From Sulfopaludibacter sp963835555 (GTDB lineage Bacteria > Acidobacteriota > Terriglobia > Bryobacterales > Bryobacteraceae): DNA of 64,000 nucleotides. Below the pieces are notes generated by a model. The model was not told where the DNA came from and made no database searches. It saw only the letters and a program-made list of their open reading frames with translations. The DNA is taken from the NCBI GenBank assembly GCA_963835555.1, contig CAWIGC010000039.1, forward strand, positions 570,452 to 634,451, in the 5' to 3' direction. The translations under genes were made by a program, and so were the position numbers. Below, in pieces: positions 43,327-52,192 of the stretch; within the stretch, counting starts at the first letter, position 1; each line of letters begins with the position of its first letter.

Positions 43327-46300
43327 TCAGAACTCGAAGCGGAGGGAGACCTGGGCGCGGCGGGCGGTGCTGCCGTATGGGAACGCGGAGGATGCGTTGG
43401 GGTCACCGGCGCCCGCGGCGGGCCGCAAAATGCCGCCGGTGGCGATGAAGGCGATAGGGTTCACGCCGGTGGTGTACTGGTTGTCGAGCAGGTTGAACGC
43501 CTCAACCGCCACGGTGGCGCGGATCCTCTCGGTGGCCGCAAAAATCTTGGAAGCGCGGGCATTCACAGTGCGTTCCGATCCCAGCCGGTAAGCATTCACG
43601 CCGTAAAAGGGCACGCGGCCCCATCCGCCGGACCCGTTGAGCGAGTTCAGATATTCCATGGTGATATTGGGGAACTGCTGTCCGCTCACCACCACCAACG
43701 GCGTGATCGATTGCGGGGTGGCCACGGTGACAATACCGGAAAGCTGCCATCCGTTCACCAGCAGGCGGACGGCGGGAGAATCGTTTTTGAGGATCCGCGG
43801 AGTCCACACAAAATTCAGGGTGCCGCGGTGGCGCTGGTCGGCCGCGGAACTGCCTTTGTCTCCGACAAAGTTGCCGGGTTCGGCGGATAGCGACACGCCC
43901 GGCAGAACCTGGGGACCGCCCACATCGTCGATGGCGTGGGAGAAGGCGTAGGAAAGCTGCACGCTGAGAGAGCGGCCCATCTGGTGACGGACCTGCAACA
44001 TCGCGGCGTTGTACCAGGAGGTGCCATCGTTGGTGACCTGATACACATGCTCGTGGTTAGGGTCAGCCGTGTGTAGCGAATTGATGGTGGAGGTGCCGGT
44101 GGAGTTCACCAGGCTGGTGGTCCACATGAGCGTCGAGTAGGTGTCTACCGCCTGTCCGGCGGCGTTATTGACAGTATAGGTCTCGCCGACGCCGGGGGAG
44201 ATCAGGTTGGTGTCCGAGGCGGTCCACAGCTTGTAACCGCGGGCGGTGAGCAGGTTGAGAGTCACATCGGTATCGCGGGTCAGCCGGCGTTCCACCGCGA
44301 CAGTAATCTGCTGGGTATAGGGATTGCGGAACTTGGAGTTGGCGAACCAGATGTTCAGCAGTCCCGTGGGAATCGTCGCAGGGGTAGCTACAGATTTCGG
44401 GAAGACGGGAGCGCCGGACTGGTACGGCACAGAGGAGAGATTGTACTGGTCCAGGCCATTGCCCAGCCGCAAGGCATCCATCAGATTGCCGGGATAGGGA
44501 TCGAAATACCAGCCGAAGCCCAGACGCACGACGGTGCGCTGATCGGGTTGCCAGGCGACAGCCAGGCGGGGAGCGAAGTCCACGGTGCGGGAAGGGATGG
44601 AACCGGTCTGATAGTAGGTTGGGTTGGCGTAGGAGGGCTGCTGGAATTTGGTCTTCTCCCAATTCACGCCGGCGGTCACGGTCAGGCCCTTCCGCACCTT
44701 CCAGGTATCCTGCGCGAAGGCGCGCATCTGTTTCTGCTGTACCTTGCGCGAATTGATGCCGAGCGACTGGCTGAAGCTGGTGTAATTGCGCTGGTTATTG
44801 CCCACCAGGTCGGTAGCCAGGCCGGTCAGCGACGGATACACGTACGACCCGAAAGGATTGGGCACATCGTCGATGGAATCGCGGTTTATGTAGTACTCGA
44901 CGCCGACCCGGAGCGAATGGGAAAAGGTGGTCCAGTTGAAGTTGTCCAACACGTGCATGCGCCGCTCGATGAGTTGGCTGGGATCCGGATGAGCGGCTCC
45001 AATGTCGGCTCCCAGCAGGGAAAGTGCGGTGTTGCCAGTCGGCAGGTTCGCGGTGGAGGCGGGGTTCACCATGTGATCCTGGGAATATCCCGCGCGGAGC
45101 TCATTGATCCCCTTGGGGAAGAACGTGTGCAGCCAGGAGGCCTTGGCGTAGCGGGTATCGATGGTGGAATTGTTGATGCCCAGGAGACCGCCGTTGGGCG
45201 CCACGGCCTGGACATTCGGCCCGATGGGGAGGCGCGAATTCATGCCATTGGCCAACAGCCCGAAACTGTCGCCGTTGGCGAGGCGGTAATCCAGCCGGAC
45301 AATTCCGCTGGTCCATCGCTGGGATAGCGGGGAGATTACGTTCATTTGCGGCTGGATCAGGTTCACGACCGCATTGCAGGCCAGGACGGTGCTCTTGCAG
45401 TTCCCGGACGGAACGAAAGTGCCCGTGGGATCGGCGAGGAGCGGTGTGGTGATGCGGTTCATGTCATTGAAGCGGCCGTTCAGCACATCGCCGTTCAGGA
45501 AGAAGAAGAGCCGGTTGCGCATGACCGGGCCGCCCAGGCTTCCGCCGGCATCGGTCTGTTTCTGGAACAGCTTATTGCCCAGCGCGAAACGGTCCGGGGC
45601 ACTCCAGGCGTTACTGCTGTAGTAGCCGTAACCATCCCCGTGGAAACCATTGCCGCCGGTACGGATACCGGCGTTGACCATGCCGCCGGCGGCATGGGAG
45701 AACTCGGCGGATGGAGCGGCCACGATGACCTGCATTTCGGAGAGGGCATCGGGAGGCAGATAGTTGGCGATGCCGGGGTGGTACGGGTCGAAAACGCTGG
45801 TGGTGATCAGGCCATCGGTAAAGAAGGCATTGGCAAACGGGCTGCCGCGGAAGCTCAACTCGCCGGTGGTGGGGTTGGTGGTTACACCCGGCGCCAGCAG
45901 GACCGCCGCATCCAGGCGACGCATAAAGAACGGCAGGCTATCGAGCTGATTGGCGGTGACCAGCGTGGAGATGCCGGCGCGGTTGTCATCCACCGCCGAG
46001 ATGGCCCGGGCGGCTTCGATGGGGGTGGCGGGCTCCTCCACCTTCATATCGATCTTCAAATAAACGGTCTGGCCCATGGCCACGTCGAACTCGTTGGAAT
46101 CCCAATTGGCGAATCCTGTGCGGGTTACGCGCAGCTTATAACTTCCGTTGGGCGGCAAGGCCGGCATGTCGAAGACGCCGTCATCGGTGGTAGTGACGGA
46201 CTTGTGAATACCCAGGGCCTCATTGGATAGCACCACTTTCGCCTCGGGCAGACCATCCTCGTACTGGTCACGGACCATCCCGGTGACCGCGCCGGAGCCG

Positions 46301-46380
46301 GACACCGATTGCGCATAGACGCCCGTCGAACATCCGAGCACGAGCAGACACAGCCCTACCGTTATCTTCATTCGCTGCAA
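43327..46380 (-). CDS. TonB-dependent receptor with carboxypeptidase-regulatory-like domain (intact)
   Basis: 1,017 residues with a signal peptide (MKITVGLCLLVLGCSTGVYA). A CarboxypepD_reg-like domain follows (GMVRDQYEDGLPEAKVVLSN), then the plug (TANQLDSLPFFMRRLDAAVL, GSPFANAFFTDGLITTSVFD) and a large barrel ending LRFEF with terminal Phe. No frame breaks. Same family as the broken receptor at 17.8-21.1 kb. TonB-driven import across the outer membrane is the family role; ligand unknown. Divergent from the VWA protein gene; TACAAT at 46398-46403 may be its -10 box. Confidence 0.92.
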   Translation of the reverse strand: MQRMKITVGLCLLVLGCSTGVYAQSVSGSGAVTGMVRDQYEDGLPEAKVVLSNEALGIHKSVTTTDDGVFDMPALPPNGSYKLRVTRTGFANWDSNEFDVAMGQTVYLKIDMKVEEPATPIEAARAISAVDDNRAGISTLVTANQLDSLPFFMRRLDAAVLLAPGVTTNPTTGELSFRGSPFANAFFTDGLITTSVFDPYHPGIANYLPPDALSEMQVIVAAPSAEFSHAAGGMVNAGIRTGGNGFHGDGYGYYSSNAWSAPDRFALGNKLFQKQTDAGGSLGGPVMRNRLFFFLNGDVLNGRFNDMNRITTPLLADPTGTFVPSGNCKSTVLACNAVVNLIQPQMNVISPLSQRWTSGIVRLDYRLANGDSFGLLANGMNSRLPIGPNVQAVAPNGGLLGINNSTIDTRYAKASWLHTFFPKGINELRAGYSQDHMVNPASTANLPTGNTALSLLGADIGAAHPDPSQLIERRMHVLDNFNWTTFSHSLRVGVEYYINRDSIDDVPNPFGSYVYPSLTGLATDLVGNNQRNYTSFSQSLGINSRKVQQKQMRAFAQDTWKVRKGLTVTAGVNWEKTKFQQPSYANPTYYQTGSIPSRTVDFAPRLAVAWQPDQRTVVRLGFGWYFDPYPGNLMDALRLGNGLDQYNLSSVPYQSGAPVFPKSVATPATIPTGLLNIWFANSKFRNPYTQQITVAVERRLTRDTDVTLNLLTARGYKLWTASDTNLISPGVGETYTVNNAAGQAVDTYSTLMWTTSLVNSTGTSTINSLHTADPNHEHVYQVTNDGTSWYNAAMLQVRHQMGRSLSVQLSYAFSHAIDDVGGPQVLPGVSLSAEPGNFVGDKGSSAADQRHRGTLNFVWTPRILKNDSPAVRLLVNGWQLSGIVTVATPQSITPLVVVSGQQFPNITMEYLNSLNGSGGWGRVPFYGVNAYRLGSERTVNARASKIFAATERIRATVAVEAFNLLDNQYTTGVNPIAFIATGGILRPAAGAGDPNASSAFPYGSTARRAQVSLRFEF

Positions 46381-46484
46381 ATCCTCTTGAAAGTACGATT
46401 GTAGCTAAACTTCCAGGCTGGATAGGCACGCGGCGGGCCAATGCCGGGTTACGCCGGCCTGCGCAGAATGGTATCAATGGAGGG

Positions 46485-48188
46485 GTGAGCCGTTTTGCGG
46501 TGTTTCTGCTTCTGGCCGCCTGCCTGGCTGGCCAGCCCCGCGGCGCCCGGCGGCCGATGCCAGCCGCACCCACTGTGCCGAAGGCGCTACAGGTGGACGC
46601 CGTGGTTACGGATGTGGACGGGCATCCCGCGCCCCGCCTCACGGCGGCCGATTTCGATCTCTCGGTGGATGGCAAGTCTATGCCCATCACCAGTTTCAGC
46701 TTCGTCACCGCGCAGCCGCGCCGGGTGATCCTGCTGGTGGACGATGTGGGGCTGTCACGGGGCGGCGTGGACCGGGTGCGGACGGCGCTCACGAGCTTTG
46801 TGGATGGCCAGATGCAGGCGGGTGACGAGGCCGCGCTACTACGGACGCGGTCAGGATCCGGGATCCTGGAGTGCCTGACTGCCGACAAAAAAGTACTGGG
46901 TGAAGCGATCCAGCAGATCGAATTCACGCCGGGAGAAGTGCGGGACCAGGTTGTGCTCACCGGGATGGCCACAACGCTGCGCAGCGCCTTGAGCGGCCTC
47001 ACCATGGTCCCGGGCCGGAAGGCAGTCGTGCTGATTTCCGAAAATCTGGCACTGGCCCGACAGCATCCGGAGCGATTCGAACGGATGGCGGCACTGACCG
47101 CCGAGGCGTCCGCGGTTTTCTACAGCGTGGATCTCGGTCATGCGTCCACAGGAATCGAACTCGACAGCCTGATGCTGGCGGGTGACACCGGCGGCCTGAA
47201 CCTGGGTCCCGATCCGGCCCCGGCACTGGCGCGAATTCTGCGGGAGCAGGAGGGTTACTACCTGCTCGGTTGCAAGAGCGAGGAGGCCGGACCGGGCCGG
47301 ATGAAAGTCCAGACGAGGGACACGCGGCTTTATACGCGGTTCCGCGGGTTCCCCTTGGGCAAGGCCGCGCAGGAACCGGATTTCCGATCGCAAACCACCT
47401 CCCAGGATCTGGCCATCGCCATTTATTCGCCTTTTGCCGGAAATGCCGTTCGTGCGCTGGTGTACCCCACGTTCAGCTATAGCTCCGCGCTGGGCCCGCA
47501 TCTGGTCATTCAGGTATGGGTGGACCTGTCCGGCCTCACCTTCACGCATCAACTGAACGGCATTCATCGCGCGTCCGCGGAGTTGGCGATTTCGGTGCTT
47601 GGCGATACCGGCACCGCGGTGGTGGATACCACTTACGAACTGGCTCTGCAATTGAACGGAGAGGACTACGCGAAGGCCTTGCAACAGGGTTGGGTGGGTC
47701 AGGCGGAATTGCGGGTTCCCTCTCCCGGAACCTACGTGGTACGGGCGGCGGTGCTGGACGGAACATCGAACCGGATGGGATCGGCCAGCCGGATGGTGGA
47801 CGTGCCCGACATCGGGGGCGGGCAGATGACGCTGTCGGGTATCGCGATTCACGGTAAGAACCCCGCGGCGCACCGCATTTTCGCGGCGGGCGGGGCGCTG
47901 AATTTCGAATATCAGATTCTGAACCCGGTGAACGGCGCAGGGAAGGCCGCGGACCTGGAATCGGTGGTCCACCTATACCGCGGCACCGACGCGGTGTTCA
48001 CCGGCTCGCCGCAGCCTTTACCCGCCAAGAACCTGGAAGACACGAAAATGCGGCTGATCGCGGGAGAACTGACGCTGGGGCCCAAACTGCCGCCCGGGCG
48101 CTACTGGCTGCAGGTGACGGTCTCCGACAAGGAATTGCGAAACCCGCGCCATGCGCAGCAGTGGGTCGATTTCGAAGTACGCCCGTAG
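46485..48188 (+). CDS. VWFA-related acidobacterial domain protein (TIGR03436-like)
   Basis: 567 residues from a GTG start overlapping a GGAGGGG site. Signal peptide MSRFAVFLLLAACLAGQ. The N-terminal segment VDAVVTDVDGHPAPRLTAAD with a following FDLSVDGK is the typical lead of this family. Then a von Willebrand A-type domain in which the MIDAS-like start reads LLVDDVGLSRGG in place of DxSxS, and a C-terminal all-beta region (about 330-567). Members are numerous exported proteins in Acidobacteriota, function unknown. Divergent from the TonB receptor. Confidence 0.88.
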   Translation: MSRFAVFLLLAACLAGQPRGARRPMPAAPTVPKALQVDAVVTDVDGHPAPRLTAADFDLSVDGKSMPITSFSFVTAQPRRVILLVDDVGLSRGGVDRVRTALTSFVDGQMQAGDEAALLRTRSGSGILECLTADKKVLGEAIQQIEFTPGEVRDQVVLTGMATTLRSALSGLTMVPGRKAVVLISENLALARQHPERFERMAALTAEASAVFYSVDLGHASTGIELDSLMLAGDTGGLNLGPDPAPALARILREQEGYYLLGCKSEEAGPGRMKVQTRDTRLYTRFRGFPLGKAAQEPDFRSQTTSQDLAIAIYSPFAGNAVRALVYPTFSYSSALGPHLVIQVWVDLSGLTFTHQLNGIHRASAELAISVLGDTGTAVVDTTYELALQLNGEDYAKALQQGWVGQAELRVPSPGTYVVRAAVLDGTSNRMGSASRMVDVPDIGGGQMTLSGIAIHGKNPAAHRIFAAGGALNFEYQILNPVNGAGKAADLESVVHLYRGTDAVFTGSPQPLPAKNLEDTKMRLIAGELTLGPKLPPGRYWLQVTVSDKELRNPRHAQQWVDFEVRP

Positions 48189-48230
48189 GGCAAGCGCGGC
48201 TCGCCCAATTCCGTATATTCTGTAAGCTTC

Positions 48231-50951
48231 ATGAAGAAAGCCATTCTCCTCCTGGTTTGCGCACTGACCGCGTTTGCCCAGGCGAAGTTCGAATTCTGGC
48301 CAGGCGCGTCCTACGACCCCGCCGTGCCGACTCCGCGGAAAGTGCTGGGGTACGATTTCGGCGACCGCATCAGCAGCCATGCCAATATCGTGCGGTACCT
48401 CAACGCGCTGGCGGCGGCGGACCCGGCTCGCGTGAAGGTCTTCGAATACGGCAAGACTTGGGAAGGCCGCGAGCTGGTCTATGCGGCGATCGGATCGGAG
48501 GCGAACATCAAGCGGCTGCCGGAGATTCGCGCGGCCATGAAGCGGCTGCACGACCCGCGCCAGACTCCACCGGCGGAAGCCCAGCGGCTGATGGCTGGTA
48601 TGCCGGCGGTGCTGTGGCTGGCATACGGCGTGCACGGCAACGAGATTTCGTCGCCGGATGCGGCGCTGGTGACCGCCTACCACCTGCTGGCCGCGCGGAA
48701 TGACAAGCTGGTCAGCGACGTGCTATCCAACGTTCTGACTATCATCTGCCCGCTGCAGAATCCCGATGGCCGCAATCGCTTCATCTTCGATTACGAGACC
48801 AACGAAGGGCTGGAGCCGGACGCCAATCCGGCAGCGGCCGAGCACTCCGAGGGCTGGGCCGGCGGGCGCACCAATCATTATTTCTTCGACCTGAATCGCG
48901 ACTGGCTGGGCATCACGCAGCCGGAGACCATCGGCCACGTGAAGGCGCTGCAAGAGTGGTATCCGCAGGTATTTATCGATCTGCACGAGATGGGCACCGA
49001 CGCCACTTATTACTTCACGCCCGAATCCGACCCCTACAATCCGTATCTGACCAAGGACCAGCATGACGACCTGTACTGGTTCGGCAAGAACAACGCTAAA
49101 TATTTCGATCAGTTCGGATTCCGCTACTTCACCCGCGAGAATTACGACGCCTTCTATCCCGGCTACGGCGCAAGCTGGCCCTTCTTCTACGGCGGCCTGG
49201 CAATGACTTACGAGAACGGATCGACGCGCGGCCTGGTAGTGCGGAAGAGCGACGACACTACCGTGACCTATCGCGAGACGGTGCGCCGCCACTTCGTGAC
49301 CAGCATATCGAGCTGCGAGGTGGCGGCACAGAATCACAGCAAGCTGCTGGACATGTATTACCAGTACCAGGTGACCGCGCTGGAGGATGGCGCCAAAGAC
49401 GCGGTAAAGGCGTACATTGTGCCGCGGCGCGGGAACACCACGGCAGCGGACCGGCTGGCGCAGTTGCTGGTCTTGCAAGGCGTGGAAGTGACTCGCGCCA
49501 CGGCGGAGTTCTCGGCGGCAGGCAAGCAGTATCCGGCGGGCTCTTACGTGGTTTCCACCGAGCAGCCGGAACGGCGCCTGGTGCGCGATCTGCTGGATCC
49601 GCAGGTCTCGATGGACGACAAGTTTCTGAAGAGCGAGGAGCAGCGGCGCAAGCTGCGACAGCGCAGCGAGATCTACGACGTGACCGCCTGGAGCCTGCCG
49701 CTGCAGTTCAACGTGGAATCGGTGGCCGCCGCCGAAAAACCGGCCGGCAGTTTCCAACCGGTGAAACCCGGCGATACCGCGCCCGGCAAGGTGACCGGAG
49801 GCAAAGCGACGGTGGCATACCTGGTGCCGTGGGGCACCACCGCGGCGGCGAAGATGCTCACCACCAGCCTGCACGAAGGGCTGCGGGTGCTGAGCGCGGA
49901 CAAGAAATTCACCCAGAACGGGCGCACCTTTCCGGATGGCACGCTGATCCTGATGGTGAAGGAGAACCCCGCGAACCTGGCCGCGAAGGTGCAGCAACTG
50001 GCTGCGGCATCAGGCGCCGAAGTGGTGGGCACCGATACCAGTTGGGTGGATGAAGGGCCCAACTTCGGCAGCTCCAAAGTGGTGTATATGAAGCATCCGG
50101 CCATTCTGATGGCGTGGGACCGGCCTACCAATGCGGGTTCCGCCGGGCAGACGCGCTTCGTGCTGGAACGGCAGTTCGGCTATCCGGTGACGGTGATCCG
50201 CACCGCACAAATGGGCGGAGCGGACCTCAGTAAGTTCCAGGTGATCATCCTGCCGGAAGGCGGCGCGTATGCCTCCGAATTGGGCGAGAACGGCACACGC
50301 CGCCTGAAGGAATGGGTGCAGGCGGGCGGAAACCTGATCGGCATCGGCACCGCGCTGAACTACATGCTCGGCAACAACATGATGGCGATTGCGCAGGAGA
50401 ACGCGCCGAACTCCGATGGCGGCGCGCCGGCGGGAGGCCGCGGAGGGCGTGGGGGCGCCACGCCTACAGCGGCGGAGGGTCGCGCGGGAGGGCGCGTGCC
50501 GGGCAAGATTTATGCGTCCGCCGAAGAAATGGAGAAGGCTACGCAACCCGATACGCAAGCGCCGTGGCCGGCTCACGGATTCCTGGCCAAGGCCAAGGTG
50601 GACCGGGACCACTGGATCACCGTGGGAGTACCGGAAACCGTGACCGCGCTGGTGAGCGGGTCGGCCATCTACACGCCCATTAAAGTGGACCGGGGCGTGA
50701 ACGCGGTGGTCTATGCAGCGGCTGACCAGGTGATGGCCAGCGGCTATTCGTGGGACGAATTTCGCAAACAGCTCGCCTTCAAGCCCTTCCTGATTGTGCA
50801 GCGGGACGGGCGCGGGAACGAAATCGGCTTCACCGCCGACCCCAACTATCGCGGCTATATGGACGGGTTGAACGTCCTGTTCATCAACGCCGTGTTTCGT
50901 GGCGCTGCCCATGGAGGAGGAGGCGGCGCGACGGCGGAAGAGGAGCGGTAA
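48231..50951 (+). CDS. Exported M14-family zinc carboxypeptidase
   Basis: 906 residues, signal peptide MKKAILLLVCALTAFAQA. Zinc ligands are in GVHGNEISSPD (HxxE) with the third in VFIDLHEMGTD; CPLQNPDGRNRF and DLNRDWLG are also family features. The catalytic Glu is probably in MTYENGSTRG. The C-terminal ~450 residues include a GATase1-like segment (FQVIILPEGGAYASELGENG) and a Gly/Arg-rich linker (GGAPAGGRGGRGG). This long form is common in Acidobacteriota. It removes C-terminal residues from peptides outside the cytosol. Confidence 0.92.
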   Translation: MKKAILLLVCALTAFAQAKFEFWPGASYDPAVPTPRKVLGYDFGDRISSHANIVRYLNALAAADPARVKVFEYGKTWEGRELVYAAIGSEANIKRLPEIRAAMKRLHDPRQTPPAEAQRLMAGMPAVLWLAYGVHGNEISSPDAALVTAYHLLAARNDKLVSDVLSNVLTIICPLQNPDGRNRFIFDYETNEGLEPDANPAAAEHSEGWAGGRTNHYFFDLNRDWLGITQPETIGHVKALQEWYPQVFIDLHEMGTDATYYFTPESDPYNPYLTKDQHDDLYWFGKNNAKYFDQFGFRYFTRENYDAFYPGYGASWPFFYGGLAMTYENGSTRGLVVRKSDDTTVTYRETVRRHFVTSISSCEVAAQNHSKLLDMYYQYQVTALEDGAKDAVKAYIVPRRGNTTAADRLAQLLVLQGVEVTRATAEFSAAGKQYPAGSYVVSTEQPERRLVRDLLDPQVSMDDKFLKSEEQRRKLRQRSEIYDVTAWSLPLQFNVESVAAAEKPAGSFQPVKPGDTAPGKVTGGKATVAYLVPWGTTAAAKMLTTSLHEGLRVLSADKKFTQNGRTFPDGTLILMVKENPANLAAKVQQLAAASGAEVVGTDTSWVDEGPNFGSSKVVYMKHPAILMAWDRPTNAGSAGQTRFVLERQFGYPVTVIRTAQMGGADLSKFQVIILPEGGAYASELGENGTRRLKEWVQAGGNLIGIGTALNYMLGNNMMAIAQENAPNSDGGAPAGGRGGRGGATPTAAEGRAGGRVPGKIYASAEEMEKATQPDTQAPWPAHGFLAKAKVDRDHWITVGVPETVTALVSGSAIYTPIKVDRGVNAVVYAAADQVMASGYSWDEFRKQLAFKPFLIVQRDGRGNEIGFTADPNYRGYMDGLNVLFINAVFRGAAHGGGGGATAEEER

Positions 50952-50963
50952 GGCGGGGCTTGC

Positions 50964-51358
50964 TCAGGTCTTGACCAGGAGCGGCATTACGGCTTCCGGA
51001 GTAAGCGCGCGGACGGGAGATCCGCGAAACCCTTTAGGGTCTCGCGTCACGATGAAGTCACAGCCCGCCAACCGGGCTGCAGCGGCAGTTACAGCGTCCT
51101 CAAAATCAGGGGCCGATAGCTGCAGGGCCTCTTGAATGACGGCAGCATCCACTGGGGCAACACCAAAAACCCGCAGGATCGTGGAAATGGCGCGCCTGGC
51201 CTTGATATTGACCAGCTCTTTTCTGACCAGATAGTGGAGCGTCGTGACCGCGTGAGCCGACAGCCTGCCTTCCAGACCGATCCGCTTGCCTCCGCATAAG
51301 GCTGCCGGTCGAGCAGAACGTCCAGGACCACGTTGGTATCGACGAGGATCCGTTTCAT
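50964..51358 (-). pseudogene. VapC-type PIN-domain toxin, frameshifted
   Basis: The start MKRILVDTNVVLDVLLDRQP has the first PIN-domain acidic residue. After about 25 residues the frame shifts near 51285 and the rest (SAHAVTTLHYLVRKELVNIK, LSAPDFEDAVTAAAARLAGC, DFIVTRDPKGFRGS) is in the next frame to 50964. All PIN acidic positions are present across the two parts. The start overlaps the end of a truncated antitoxin-like frame. Likely inactive unless the shift is a sequence error. PIN toxins cleave RNA. Confidence 0.8.
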
Positions 51359-51360
51359 CG

Positions 51361-51470
51361 ATATTTCGCCGCCAGATGCTTCCGGTAATGGCCGATATCC
51401 GCATGCTTGAGAATGCCCCGGAGCGAACGCAGAATCGGAGTTCCGCCGGAACCGGGGTTTGGGGCATCAT
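51361..51470 (-). pseudogene. C-terminal remnant of an antitoxin reading frame
   Basis: In the frame whose stop overlaps the VapC ATG (ATGA), the sequence reads GTPILRSLRGILKHADIGHY, RKHLAAKYR, a typical small antitoxin tail. No start codon exists before a stop about 45 codons upstream, so the N-terminal DNA-binding part is missing. Confidence 0.45.
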
Positions 51471-51502
51471 GACAGCAAAAGGCTTGATGCTATGATGGCC
51501 GT

Positions 51503-51766
51503 ATGAGGACTACCGTGACCCTCGATCCCGACGTGGAGCGGTTAATCCGGGACGCGATGAGGGAACGTTCGATCTCCTTCAAGGAAGCTCTCAACGAAGC
51601 CGCGCGGAAAGGGCTTCGCGGCAAAGAGCAAAAGGGTGCCCACAAATTCGTGCAGAAGACCTTCCGCCTGGGAGAGGGACAGGACTTCCGTTGGGACAGG
51701 GCCCTGGCGCTGGCGGACTCCATCGAGGATGAAGAGATCGCCAGGAAGCTGACGTTGCGGAAATGA
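51503..51766 (+). CDS. Ribbon-helix-helix antitoxin (VapB-like)
   Basis: 87 residues. The N-terminus MRTTVTLDPDVERLIRDAMR and SFKEALNEAARKGLRG matches ribbon-helix-helix antitoxins that bind operator DNA and neutralise VapC. The C-terminal part (RLGEGQDFRWDRALALADSI) is the probable toxin-wrapping region. It overlaps the PIN toxin gene by four bases. Autoregulation by the TA complex is expected. Confidence 0.85.
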   Translation: MRTTVTLDPDVERLIRDAMRERSISFKEALNEAARKGLRGKEQKGAHKFVQKTFRLGEGQDFRWDRALALADSIEDEEIARKLTLRK

Positions 51767-52191
51767 TCCTTCTCGATGCCAACCTCCTGATCTATGCAGT
51801 CAATCAGGATGCGCCGCTGCACCGCCAGGCGAAACCGTGGCTGGAAGCCGCTTTGTCGGGACAGGAAACTGTCGGCTTTTCGTGGAATGTTCTACTCGCA
51901 TTTCTGCGGCTCACCACCCGAACCGGGCTGTTCCGGCGTCCGCTGAAGGTGGGTGCGGCGCTGGACATCGTGGATTCCTGGCTGGATCAGGCCTGCGCGG
52001 CGATCGTGCATCCGGGTCCGCGCCATCCACCGATTCTCCGCGAATTGCTGCGGCCCCTCGGCACGGGCGGCAATCTCACATCGGACGCTCATCTGGCAGC
52101 CTTGGCCATCGAACACGGGGCGGAACTATGCTCCACCGATGCGGATTTTGCCAGGTTCGGCGGGCTGCAGTGGCGAAATCCCCTGGTCTGA
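51763..52191 (+). CDS. VapC-type PIN-domain ribonuclease toxin (intact)
   Basis: 142 residues. PIN acidic residues are in MILLDANLLIYAVNQ, the central Glu/Asp region near NVLLAFLRLTTRTG and GNLTSDAHLAALAIEHGAEL plus STDADFARF. VapC toxins cleave tRNA or rRNA. Coupled ATGA start with the ribbon-helix-helix antitoxin. It lies back to back with a broken VapBC module, so two TA loci abut. Confidence 0.92.
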   Translation: MILLDANLLIYAVNQDAPLHRQAKPWLEAALSGQETVGFSWNVLLAFLRLTTRTGLFRRPLKVGAALDIVDSWLDQACAAIVHPGPRHPPILRELLRPLGTGGNLTSDAHLAALAIEHGAELCSTDADFARFGGLQWRNPLV

Positions 52192-52192
52192 T

